The position numbers were made by a program, and so were the translations under genes. Positions 35,465 to 43,645 of a stretch of 57,242 nt of DNA are shown here, piece after piece; the first letter of the stretch is position 1; each line of letters starts with the position of its first letter. Source of the DNA: Nostocaceae cyanobacterium (lineage in GTDB: Bacteria; Cyanobacteriota; Cyanobacteriia; Cyanobacteriales; Nostocaceae); assembly GCA_030065825.1 (NCBI GenBank), contig JASJCY010000011.1, positions 1 to 57,242 on the forward strand, written 5' to 3'. Under the pieces are notes generated by a model that was given only the letters and a program-made list of their open reading frames with translations, had not been told where the DNA came from and did no database searches.

Positions 35465-35935
35465 CTACTTGACAGCAAGTTTAGCATCCAATTCCAGAAG
35501 GTAAGGAGCAACAAATCCCCTGTATTCTTTCTTCGTTGCTTCTGGTAAATCTTTCCATCCTGTAATCCTACCACGACACTTTGGCGAACCACACATACAC
35601 TCCGGCGGAAAATAGTTAACGGTATAATTGCGCATAGCATAATCAAAAGTTATCTCTTCCTGTGGACTGATGTCTTTTATAGCAACAAAGTCATGTCCAC
35701 CAGTTTCATTTACTTTGATGCCGCAATTTGGTTCGCAAGAATGATTGACTTTGGAAATTAGTCCAGCATGACGAACCCATTTATTTTCAGCTACTTGAGA
35801 AGCGTGGGAGTCATTTTGTTCTAACACTTTTTCAATCATCCCAACCATAACAGTTTCACCAGCCTTAAATGGTTTGAGAGCAAAAATTCCTTCTCCTTTT
35901 CCTGGAACTTCTTTTGATTCAACAAAACTATTCAT
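35465..35935 (-). CDS. SET-domain protein (putative protein lysine methyltransferase)
   Basis: The 156-residue cytoplasmic protein has the SET core: GKGEGIFALKPFKAGE at about 12-27, the S-adenosylmethionine-binding NHSCEPNC at 64-71, EEITFDYA near 95, and a post-SET-like Cys cluster CMCGSPKCRG that can bind zinc with the NHSCEPNC cysteine. SET proteins are mainly eukaryotic; bacterial ones are scattered and their targets mostly unknown. It lies convergent to ctaE and divergent from ung, with no obvious substrate gene nearby. Confidence 0.85.
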   Translation of the reverse strand: MNSFVESKEVPGKGEGIFALKPFKAGETVMVGMIEKVLEQNDSHASQVAENKWVRHAGLISKVNHSCEPNCGIKVNETGGHDFVAIKDISPQEEITFDYAMRNYTVNYFPPECMCGSPKCRGRITGWKDLPEATKKEYRGFVAPYLLELDAKLAVK

Positions 35936-36004
35936 CTTAATTTATTGCCAAAAAAAATCTGTTAGTAAATTATCATGATTTTATGAGCATGTGAAGAAAC
36001 TAGT

Positions 36005-36691
36005 TTGAAAAATATGCAAATCCCCACTTTTTGGCAAACAATACTTGCGGAAGAATTAACCAAACCTTATTTCCAACAACTCCAAAACTTCCTCCAGCAA
36101 GAAAGAGAAAGCCAAACAATTTTTCCACCCGAGGAAGATGTTTTTTCAGCCTTAAAATTAACTCCTTATGAACAAGTAAATGTCTTCTTGTTAGGACAAG
36201 ATCCCTACCATGATGACAACCAAGCACATGGATTATGTTTTTCCGTGAAACCTGGAATTAAACCACCACCATCTCTGGCAAATATATATAAAGAACTTCA
36301 AGAGGATGTCGGCTTTAAAATTCCCAACAATGGATATTTAGTCCCTTGGGCAAAACAGGGAATTTTGATGTTAAATGCAGTATTAACTGTGCGGGCACAT
36401 ACACCCAATTCCCATAAAAACAAAGGCTGGGAAAAATTCACCGATGCCATAATTACTAAAGTTAATCAAAAACAAAATCCAGTTATATTTGTCCTTTGGG
36501 GAACCTACGCACAAAAGAAAATCAAGTTAATAGATACAGAAAAACATACAATTATTCAATCTGCCCATCCTTCCCCTCTATCGGCTCGCAGAGGCTTTTT
36601 TGGTAGTAAACCCTTTTCTAGTATTAACTCAGCTTTACGCTCCTTTGGTAAGCCGGAAATTGATTGGCAAATTCCTGATATAGCAATTTGA
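36005..36691 (+). CDS. ung: Uracil-DNA glycosylase
   Basis: The enzyme removes uracil from DNA by hydrolysing the N-glycosidic bond, the first step of base excision repair. Family-1 motifs are complete: VFLLGQDPYHDDNQAHGLCFSV (GQDPYH, catalytic Asp), GILMLNAVLTVR, and SAHPSPLSARRGFFG. The 228-aa reading starts at a TTG; the ATG at 36014 (226 aa less three residues) is an equally good start. It is monocistronic. Confidence 0.95.
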   Translation: MKNMQIPTFWQTILAEELTKPYFQQLQNFLQQERESQTIFPPEEDVFSALKLTPYEQVNVFLLGQDPYHDDNQAHGLCFSVKPGIKPPPSLANIYKELQEDVGFKIPNNGYLVPWAKQGILMLNAVLTVRAHTPNSHKNKGWEKFTDAIITKVNQKQNPVIFVLWGTYAQKKIKLIDTEKHTIIQSAHPSPLSARRGFFGSKPFSSINSALRSFGKPEIDWQIPDIAI

Positions 36692-36745
36692 TTAGGGAAT
36701 AGGGAACAGGGAACGGGGAACAGGGAACGGGGAACAGGGAAGAAG
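36692..36745. repeat. Short heptamer array after ung
   Basis: Tandem GGGAATA, GGGAACA and GGGAACG units lie directly after the ung stop and about 55 bases from the end of urtE. Confidence 0.75.
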
Positions 36746-36799
36746 GAATAAATCCCCGATCAAACCTAGATTTATGGGTTTTGCACTATGGCAAAATTA

Positions 36800-37552
36800 T
36801 CACACTGCCAAAAACTTTTGAATCACCTCTTGAGAAAGTTCACGAGTAGAACCAGAAGCAACAATTCCCCCTTTTTGCATGGCGTAGTATTTATCTGCTT
36901 GGCGAACAAAATTTAGATTTTGTTCCACTAAAAGCACCGAAATTCTTGTAGACTCAATAATACGACGAATAGCGGCTTCAATTTCGAGAATAATCGAGGG
37001 TTGGATACCTTCGGTGGGTTCGTCGAGGAGAAGTAACTGGGGTTTACCCATTAAAGCACGAGCGATCGCCAATTGTTGTTGTTGTCCCCCACTCAAATCC
37101 CCTCCCATGCGATACAGCATGGTTTTTAAGACGGGAAACAGGGTAAAAATATCTTCTGCAATTTCTTCTTTACCATTTCTACCATGGGGACGAGCTTCTA
37201 ATCCCAGCAACAAATTATCCTTTACCGTTACCCGAGGGATAATTTCTCTTCCTTGAGGAACGTAACCAATCCCTAATCTTGCTCGTCGATCTATGGATTT
37301 ATTTATAATAGGTTGACCTGCAAAATTAATGGTTCCGGTGCGCGGTTTGAGTAACCCCATAATAGTTTTTAGCAAGGTAGTTTTACCCACACCATTACGT
37401 CCAATTAGACAAACCATTTGTCCTGGGAGTACATTTAAATCCACGTTGCGGAGGATATGACTTTCTCCGTAATAAACATTGAGGTTAGAAACTTGCAACA
37501 TGGGATGAGTTGGGGCTGTTTCTGTTGAAATTAATTGGTTATTTATATTCAT
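36800..37552 (-). CDS. urtE: Urea ABC transporter ATP-binding protein UrtE
   Basis: This is the second ATPase of the high-affinity urea importer. It has 250 aa, with Walker A GRNGVGKTTLLKT, signature LSGGQQQQLAIARALM, Walker B LLLLDEPTEGIQP and switch-His SVLLVEQNL. It resembles the LivF class of hydrophobic-amide transporters. It is last of urtABCDE but separated from urtD by 307 bases containing repeats, so it may depend on readthrough or its own promoter. Confidence 0.93.
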   Translation of the reverse strand: MNINNQLISTETAPTHPMLQVSNLNVYYGESHILRNVDLNVLPGQMVCLIGRNGVGKTTLLKTIMGLLKPRTGTINFAGQPIINKSIDRRARLGIGYVPQGREIIPRVTVKDNLLLGLEARPHGRNGKEEIAEDIFTLFPVLKTMLYRMGGDLSGGQQQQLAIARALMGKPQLLLLDEPTEGIQPSIILEIEAAIRRIIESTRISVLLVEQNLNFVRQADKYYAMQKGGIVASGSTRELSQEVIQKFLAV

Positions 37553-37859
37553 TAATTAGGGCTTGTTGTAAAAGTCTTATGGTTAGGATAGGGAACGGGG
37601 AACAGGGAACAATTTCATCACTTAATTTTCGCTTTTTACCTAGGAGTATCCCACAAAAGTGCAAGGTTTTTGAGTATTTGTCATTTGTCATTGGTAAAGG
37701 TTTCAGGGTTATTTACGTTTCGTAATATAGTTGTGTTTATTTCCTCCTACTTACTTTTCCTAATATTATTTCTTAATATTGCCTATGAACCCCTGTTCCC
37801 TGTTCCCTGTTCCCTTTTACAATAAATACGTTAGAGCCATTAATAATTAACAATTGAAA
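37553..37859. other. urtD-urtE gap with heptamer repeats
   Basis: Short STRR runs (GGGAACGGGGAACAGGGAAC near 37590 and CCCTGTTCCCTGTTCCC near 37795) flank AT-rich sequence. I see no gene or clear terminator. Confidence 0.4.
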
Positions 37860-38987
37860 TCAGTTTTCCATTTCTACTCGCTTTACTACCTCTGGAGGTA
37901 GATTAAGAAGCTGAATTAGTTTTTCGTAAGCTGCGGCTTCTTCCTGATTAATCATGGGTTCATTGGGAGTGCGGGAACTAATTTTAATTACTTCATAGCC
38001 TAATTTCAAAATTAACTCTCGTTCTTCCGGGCTTTCTATTTTAGTAACTAACTCTTCAATTGGAATATTTTGGGCTAAATAATTCCGCAATTCCTGTTGT
38101 AATTCTTCTGGTTGTGCTTCTGTAGATAAAAGTTGACTGAAACGGGATAGAATTAATGCCTCTTGTTCCGGTGCAAAATATCCATCTGACCAAGCCATGG
38201 CTGCTACAATTCGCAGCATTTTCATTTGATGGGGGGTAATAGATGGCTTTTTTCCCAGATAAACTTCAATTACCCGGGGGTCATTTTGCACTTCATCCAT
38301 AGTACCTTCACAAAGTACCGAACCTTGATGTAAAACCGTCACCTGACGAGCAATTTGGCGGACAAATTCCATATCATGTTCAATGACAATAATAGAATGA
38401 CTTTGTGCTAAAGCTAATAATAATGCCCCGACATTTTCTGTCTCTTCATCAGTTAACCCCGCTACAGGTTCATCTACTAGCAATAAATCTGGTGATTGGG
38501 CAACTAACATGCCAATTTCTAATCTTTGTTTTTCCCCATGAGAAAGCAATTGGGCTTGTAAATTTGCCTTTGCTTCTAAACCAATAGTTGACAACAAACT
38601 GGATGTATTGCGGCGTTCAGAAGAGGAAGGACGATTTAATAGGGTAGAAAAAACAGTTTTATGGCGATTACAGACTAAATCTAAATTTTCTTTTACTGTT
38701 AAATTAAGATAAACTCGTGGGGTTTGAAACTTACGTCCAATTCCCAGACGAGCAATTTTATATTCTGGTATATGCCGTAAATTTCGCCCAGCAAATAATA
38801 CCCGTCCTTGGGTTGGTTGTACCTTCCCTGTAATTACATCCAGAAAAGTGGTTTTTCCTGCCCCATTGGGACCAATAATTACCCGTAACTCCCCAGTATC
38901 CATACTAAAATTTAACTGGTCGAGGGCTTTAAAACCATCAAAACTAACCGTTAAATTCTCAATTTCTAATATTTTATTTTTACTCAT
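37860..38987 (-). CDS. urtD: Urea ABC transporter ATP-binding protein UrtD with C-terminal TerB-like domain
   Basis: Residues 1-245 are a LivG-class ATPase: Walker A GPNGAGKTTFLD at 39-50, signature LSHGEKQRLEIGMLV near 148, Walker B LLLVDEPVAGLTD. Typical UrtD ends near 250. Here about 125 more residues follow, with MLRIVAAMAWSDGYFAPEQE at about 257-276 and INQEEAAAYEKLIQLLNLPP near 350, the acidic-loop/helix pattern of the TerB superfamily, like the free-standing TerB-like protein at 5934. The extension may sense a metal or regulate the pump (inference). It lies 39 bases downstream of urtC. Confidence 0.92.
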   Translation of the reverse strand: MSKNKILEIENLTVSFDGFKALDQLNFSMDTGELRVIIGPNGAGKTTFLDVITGKVQPTQGRVLFAGRNLRHIPEYKIARLGIGRKFQTPRVYLNLTVKENLDLVCNRHKTVFSTLLNRPSSSERRNTSSLLSTIGLEAKANLQAQLLSHGEKQRLEIGMLVAQSPDLLLVDEPVAGLTDEETENVGALLLALAQSHSIIVIEHDMEFVRQIARQVTVLHQGSVLCEGTMDEVQNDPRVIEVYLGKKPSITPHQMKMLRIVAAMAWSDGYFAPEQEALILSRFSQLLSTEAQPEELQQELRNYLAQNIPIEELVTKIESPEERELILKLGYEVIKISSRTPNEPMINQEEAAAYEKLIQLLNLPPEVVKRVEMEN

Positions 38988-39026
38988 TATTTCATACTTA
39001 ATATTTAATATTTAATACTTAATACT

Positions 39027-40205
39027 TCATCCTTCATCCTTCAATTCTTCTCTCTCCTGGTTCACCTGTGGATCTGCTTCTAAACTTGGATAAGTAACCA
39101 CACGTCTCTTGCGTAATCCCAACAGTGTTCGCACTTTATCCATTCCCCAATCACGCACCCATCCTACAATTCCATTGGGAAGGGCTGTGACAACAATTAA
39201 AAATAGTGCCCCTTGAAAAAATAGCCAAACTTCCGGAAATTCTTCACTTAAGAATGTTCTTCCTAACCTAACTAATAGAGTTCCTACAATTGCCCCAATT
39301 AGAGTCGCTCTTCCCCCCACAGCCACCCAAATCACCATTTCGATGGAAAAAGCCACATCCATGAAGCTAGGGGTAATAATTCCCGTTTGCACCGTATAAA
39401 GCGCCCCAGCTACTCCTGCAATGCCTCCAGAAACCGCAAACACCAATACCTTAAACCCTGTAGGATTGTAGCCAAAAAAGCGTACCCGCGTTTCATCATC
39501 GCGAATGGCAATTAACAAACGCCCAAAACGTCCACTGGTTAGCCAGCGACATAGCAGATAAGCAACAACTAAAAATAGAACAGTTAATTCATAAAATATC
39601 AACTGTGCTTGATCTGAACCTGCTAGCATTCCAAAAATAGTTTCTGTATCAGTTTTTAGTCCATTGGTGCCGTTAATTAACTTTTGTTGTCCATTGAAAA
39701 AATTGAAGAAAACTAATAATGCTGCTTGGGTTAAAATTGAGAAATAAACTCCTTTAATGCGGTTACGAAATACTAAATATCCCAACAATCCGGCGATGAG
39801 ACTGGGAATTAAAATAATCGCAATTAGGGTAAAGGGAAAAGAGTGAAAAGGTTTCCAAAACCAAGGCAATTCATCAACCCCATAAAGGGTAAAGAATTCT
39901 GGAATTTCCCCTTGGGGTAATTGTAATTTTAGATGCATGGCTAAACCATAGCCACCAAGAGCAAAAAATATGCCGTGTCCTAAACTCAGGAGTCCAGTAT
40001 AGCCCCAGATGAGGTCAATGCCGAGAGCAACAATTGATAATGCCAAAAACCTTCCTAACAGTTTCAGCCGAAATTCGGGAAGGACAGCAGGCATAATTAA
40101 GGCAAAAAATAAGGCTAACACCAGAATGAAAAATCCTTCTATCATCAGCTTTCGTCGCTGATGATTTTTTTGAATTTTTCCTTTAATTGCTGTATTTAAA
40201 TTCAT
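39027..40205 (-). CDS. urtC: Urea ABC transporter permease UrtC
   Basis: This is an integral membrane permease of the LivM class, 392 aa, with about eight to ten helices. Conserved blocks are LIWGYTGLLSLGHGIFFALG, IRDDETRVRFFGYN (the cytoplasmic loop that contacts the ATPase) and AVGGRATLIGAIVGTLL. It lies 204 bases after urtB and 39 before urtD. Confidence 0.93.
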   Translation of the reverse strand: MNLNTAIKGKIQKNHQRRKLMIEGFFILVLALFFALIMPAVLPEFRLKLLGRFLALSIVALGIDLIWGYTGLLSLGHGIFFALGGYGLAMHLKLQLPQGEIPEFFTLYGVDELPWFWKPFHSFPFTLIAIILIPSLIAGLLGYLVFRNRIKGVYFSILTQAALLVFFNFFNGQQKLINGTNGLKTDTETIFGMLAGSDQAQLIFYELTVLFLVVAYLLCRWLTSGRFGRLLIAIRDDETRVRFFGYNPTGFKVLVFAVSGGIAGVAGALYTVQTGIITPSFMDVAFSIEMVIWVAVGGRATLIGAIVGTLLVRLGRTFLSEEFPEVWLFFQGALFLIVVTALPNGIVGWVRDWGMDKVRTLLGLRKRRVVTYPSLEADPQVNQEREELKDEG

Positions 40206-40252
40206 AATTTATAGTTTTAAATTCGCCTTTTAAGTTTTGAATTGGCGATTTA

Positions 40253-40414
40253 TATAGCGGATTGCAACCGGGTGGAATACAAACCTCACCACGCCACTTG
40301 CTACAACGCGCTTAACCATAGCCCAGCAGTGGCTCCCCTTCCCCTCTCCTTATTAAGGAGAGGGGTGGCTTTAGCCGGGGTGAGGTGTATTCTATTCACT
40401 TCAAAATCGCTATA
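40253..40414. repeat. TATAGCG-ended hairpin element at the urtB stop
   Basis: TATAGCGGATT at the left and AATCGCTATA at the right are inverted ends; the CCTCACC...GGTGAGG core with the CACGCCACTTGCTACAACGC insert is inside. The right end overlaps urtB: the stop codon TAG (40410-40412) is part of TATAGCG. Confidence 0.65.
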
Positions 40415-41573
40415 ATTCAGCAGTCCGACCTTTTTGTGGGAAAATTCCTGAAGGTTTCACTTGCAAAAAGGCAATAATTAGTACAAATATCATCACTTTT
40501 GCCATACTGGTGTTTGCAAAGAATGTCAAAAAATCTGTCAACGGCTTCAGGGTTTCTACTGGCATCAGTAATAGTGCCATAGTTCCAGAACCAATCAGGT
40601 AATTGAGAATGCCAATTACCAAAGCAGCGACAATAGTTCCCAGCAGATTTCCCACTCCACCCACAACTACGACCATAAAAGTATCAACAATATAGTTTTG
40701 ACCCGTATTCGGTCCCACAGAACCGAGTAAGGCGATCGCACACCCAGCGATTCCTGCTAACCCAGAACCCAAGGCAAAGGTGAGGGCATCTACCTTAGCG
40801 GTAGGAATTCCTAAACAGGCACTCATAGAACGATTTTGGGTAACAGCACGAATCCGCAACCCCCAATTAGAACGATTCAAAAACCAATAAGTGCCTATTA
40901 AACAAATAATTGTTAAAACAATAATAAAAATGCGACTGTAGGGGAGTTGAAAATTGCCTAAAGGGAATCCTCCTCTCAGCCATGCAGGGGCTGTTACATC
41001 CACATTTCTGGCACTAAACCAGGGTTTTGTGAATGACTGGTCTGTTTGTCCTAGAAATACTCCAGCAACAGCCGCAATGCCTAAACATAGAGGCAGAAAT
41101 AAGGCAATTGCCCAATTACGAATTCTCTGCCAATCTAGGCGAATACTGACAATTTTTAGTCCCCCAAAAAACAGAAGACAAAATAATATAATGGCAATAA
41201 CTAATGCCCAATTAACACTACGGACAAACTGCCGTAAAATTAGGCTAACTCCCCAAGTTGCCAATAAAGTTTCTAAAGGTCGTCCATAAAGATAGCGAAT
41301 CACCCCTCTTTCTAAAATTAATCCTGTTAATGCTGCAACAACAAAAGCCAGAGGAATTGCAGCCAAAATATAAAAGTCAAACCAGGGGTTTCCCAAAATT
41401 TTGAAGCCATTTTGCACCACAAAAGTAGTGTATGCTCCTAGCATCATCAATTCACCATGGGCAAGATTAATTACCCCCATTAGTCCAAAAACAATTGCTA
41501 ATCCTAGGGCAGCAATTAGCAATACTGAACCAATACTAATGCCGTTAAATAAACTTTCAAAGAGTGGTAACAC
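40410..41573 (-). CDS. urtB: Urea ABC transporter permease UrtB
   Basis: This is a LivH-class permease, 387 aa. FGLMGVINLAHGELMMLGAY near the N-terminus and RAVTQNRSMSACLGIPTAKV near 235 are the family hallmarks; GVGNLLGTIVAALVIG follows. It pairs with UrtC to form the membrane channel. It lies 447 repeat-laden bases after urtA. Confidence 0.93.
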   Translation of the reverse strand: MLPLFESLFNGISIGSVLLIAALGLAIVFGLMGVINLAHGELMMLGAYTTFVVQNGFKILGNPWFDFYILAAIPLAFVVAALTGLILERGVIRYLYGRPLETLLATWGVSLILRQFVRSVNWALVIAIILFCLLFFGGLKIVSIRLDWQRIRNWAIALFLPLCLGIAAVAGVFLGQTDQSFTKPWFSARNVDVTAPAWLRGGFPLGNFQLPYSRIFIIVLTIICLIGTYWFLNRSNWGLRIRAVTQNRSMSACLGIPTAKVDALTFALGSGLAGIAGCAIALLGSVGPNTGQNYIVDTFMVVVVGGVGNLLGTIVAALVIGILNYLIGSGTMALLLMPVETLKPLTDFLTFFANTSMAKVMIFVLIIAFLQVKPSGIFPQKGRTAEL

Positions 41574-42020
41574 TTGCGATTTTATATTTTGGATTAAGGG
41601 AATAGGGAATAGGGAATAGGGAATAGGGAATAGGGAATAGGGAATAGGGAATAGGGAACAGAAAAATTTCCTAACCCAAAGGTTCCTATGTTCTAGTTAC
41701 CAGCGTCACGCTGGTAACTAGGGGAGTTGAGGCTCTGCCTCCTGGTTAGATAAGTTCTAAGTACTTTTTATCTGATAACTTGCACCATTCTCAATCAGAG
41801 CCAGAGGTTTCTATGTTCTGGTTACCAGCGTCACGCTGGTAACTAGGGTTTGGAGGTTCTGCCTCCTCGTTATCCTTTTTGGAAGTGCAAGTTGTTAGTT
41901 TTAGGTAAAGTTCCAGTCAAAAACCTCATAAAGCTTGCTATGCAAGGGAAATTATGCTTCTTTCCCTGTTCCCTGTTCCCCGTTCCCTCTTCCAGACTGT
42001 TCATAAGTAGAGCCAAAAAA
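41574..42020. repeat. urtA-urtB gap: heptamer array and two palindromic repeats
   Basis: GGGAATA heptamers run from about 41598 to 41657. Two copies of an element with the perfect palindrome GTTACCAGCG-T/A-CGCTGGTAAC (about 41696 and 41822) and GAGGCTCTGCCTCC-type arms follow, linked by AACTTGCACCATTCTCAA. A third copy is at 56645-56765. The repeats lie inside the urt transcription unit. Confidence 0.7.
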
Positions 42021-43346
42021 TTAGCTTCCTTGAACCTTGTACTTACCTCCCTTATTGGGATCAGTCCAGTCGCAAGCATAACCTTTAGTTGCACTCACGT
42101 ATTGATTCCAGGGAATGGGATTAACCGGACCGTTTGATGTCCAGATAATGTTAAATAAACCATCATCTCTAACTTGCCCAATACGCACAGTTTTGGAAAT
42201 GTGATGATTGGGGGACATCTGCACAAGTCCTTCTGGTGCATTAAACTTCTGACCAATAGCAGCTTTGCGGATAGCTTCTAAGTCATCAGCAGTTCCTGCT
42301 TTTTCTACTGCCTGTTTCCAGAGATAAACCATGATGTACGCTGCTTCCATGGGATCGTTGGTGACTCGATCCTTGCCGTACTCAGCTTTAAAAGCCTTAA
42401 CAAACTTCTTGTTAGCAGGAGTATCCACTGTTTGGAAGTAATTCCAAGCAGCATAATGACCGACGAGAAAATCCTTACCGATTTGCCGCACTTCCTCTTC
42501 AGCAATACTCACCGACATCACGGGATATTTATCGGGACCAAGTCCTGCACCCTGCATCTGTTTGAAGAAGGCAACGTTACTATCCCCATTAAGGCTATTA
42601 AAGATTACACCCCCATTAGGTAGAGCTTGTTTGATTTTCGTAATAATTGGGGTAACTTCTGTGTTCCCCAGGGGCAAATAATCTTCACCAACGGTTTTGC
42701 CACCTTTGGCTTTCAGTTGCTCTTTAATAATGGTGTTGGCTGTGCGGGGGAAAACGTAGTCAGAACCAACCAGGAAAAACTCTTTACCTTTGTTTTGAAG
42801 CAGCCAATCAACCGCAGGTTCAATTTGCTGGTTGGGAGCAGCACCTGTGTAGAAGATATTTTTGGAACATTCTTGACCTTCATACTGAACCGGATACCAA
42901 AGCATGTGGTTTTTCGACTCAAACACATCCTTAACTGCTTTGCGGCTAGCAGAAGTCCAACATCCAAAGATGGTCCTGACTTTGTCTTTATCAATCAGCT
43001 TTTCTGCTTTCTCTGCAAAAGTGGGCCAGTCAGAAGCTCCATCTTCCTTCACAACCTCAATTTGCTTCCCGAGAACCCCTCCTGCTTTGTTGATTTCCTT
43101 AATTGCTAGCAGTTCAGCATCCACCACCGTCGTTTCACTAATTGCCATCGTGCCACTGAGGGAGTGGAGAATGCCGACTTTGATTGTATCCCCACTACTT
43201 GCTGCTACGGGAACCGCTGAATTTCCTGGGGTTTCTGAGGTTGTGGAGGTAGTCTCATTACTTCCACAGGCTTTGAGAAGCAAACTGGTTCCCAAAGTAG
43301 CAGAACCATAGAGTAAAAATTTCCTTCGTCCTAATCTTTTTGCCAT
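42021..43346 (-). CDS. urtA: Urea ABC transporter substrate-binding lipoprotein UrtA
   Basis: This is the periplasmic urea receptor, 441 aa from the ATG at 43346. It has a twin-arginine-like leader and lipobox ([14 protein letters not shown]... LLLKACGSN), a Ser/Thr-rich linker, then the Peripla_BP_5/LivJ-type domain: [48 protein letters not shown] and [12 protein letters not shown]. These blocks are specific to UrtA/amide-binding proteins. It is first gene of the operon, behind an NtcA promoter. Confidence 0.96.
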   Translation of the reverse strand: MAKRLGRRKFLLYGSATLGTSLLLKACGSNETTSTTSETPGNSAVPVAASSGDTIKVGILHSLSGTMAISETTVVDAELLAIKEINKAGGVLGKQIEVVKEDGASDWPTFAEKAEKLIDKDKVRTIFGCWTSASRKAVKDVFESKNHMLWYPVQYEGQECSKNIFYTGAAPNQQIEPAVDWLLQNKGKEFFLVGSDYVFPRTANTIIKEQLKAKGGKTVGEDYLPLGNTEVTPIITKIKQALPNGGVIFNSLNGDSNVAFFKQMQGAGLGPDKYPVMSVSIAEEEVRQIGKDFLVGHYAAWNYFQTVDTPANKKFVKAFKAEYGKDRVTNDPMEAAYIMVYLWKQAVEKAGTADDLEAIRKAAIGQKFNAPEGLVQMSPNHHISKTVRIGQVRDDGLFNIIWTSNGPVNPIPWNQYVSATKGYACDWTDPNKGGKYKVQGS

Positions 43347-43383
43347 CAAAACTTGTTATTAAAGGTAAAATCAAACAATGATT

Positions 43384-43426
43384 ATGATATTGAAGAATTT
43401 TACCAGCAAATTGTAGTTGAGTATAC
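43384..43426 (-). promoter_or_regulatory. NtcA-activated promoter of urtA
   Basis: GTA-TACTCAAC-TAC on the minus strand (43413-43426) is a perfect GTA-N8-TAC site. TATCAT (43384-43389) follows after 23 bases, the spacing of canonical NtcA class II promoters, and lies 37 bases before the urtA ATG. This predicts activation of urea uptake under combined-nitrogen shortage, as known for urt genes in Anabaena. Confidence 0.85.
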
Positions 43427-43645
43427 AAAAATATACTTACCGCAATACTCCCGTTGTTGTAGTCCATAGGCTTAATACAGGCTTCTTCCTTACGGAAATA
43501 AGTAGGAGTCCCCTAGACTGGCTATTTTCTCAGTCTTTGCTTGCAGAACCGTAATCTCCGACCGGACTCAAATCAAATTGTTACATTGTGTGTATTAAAA
43601 CCTTCTATCCAGTGCTTGAACAGCTTTACTGATAACTGATAACTA

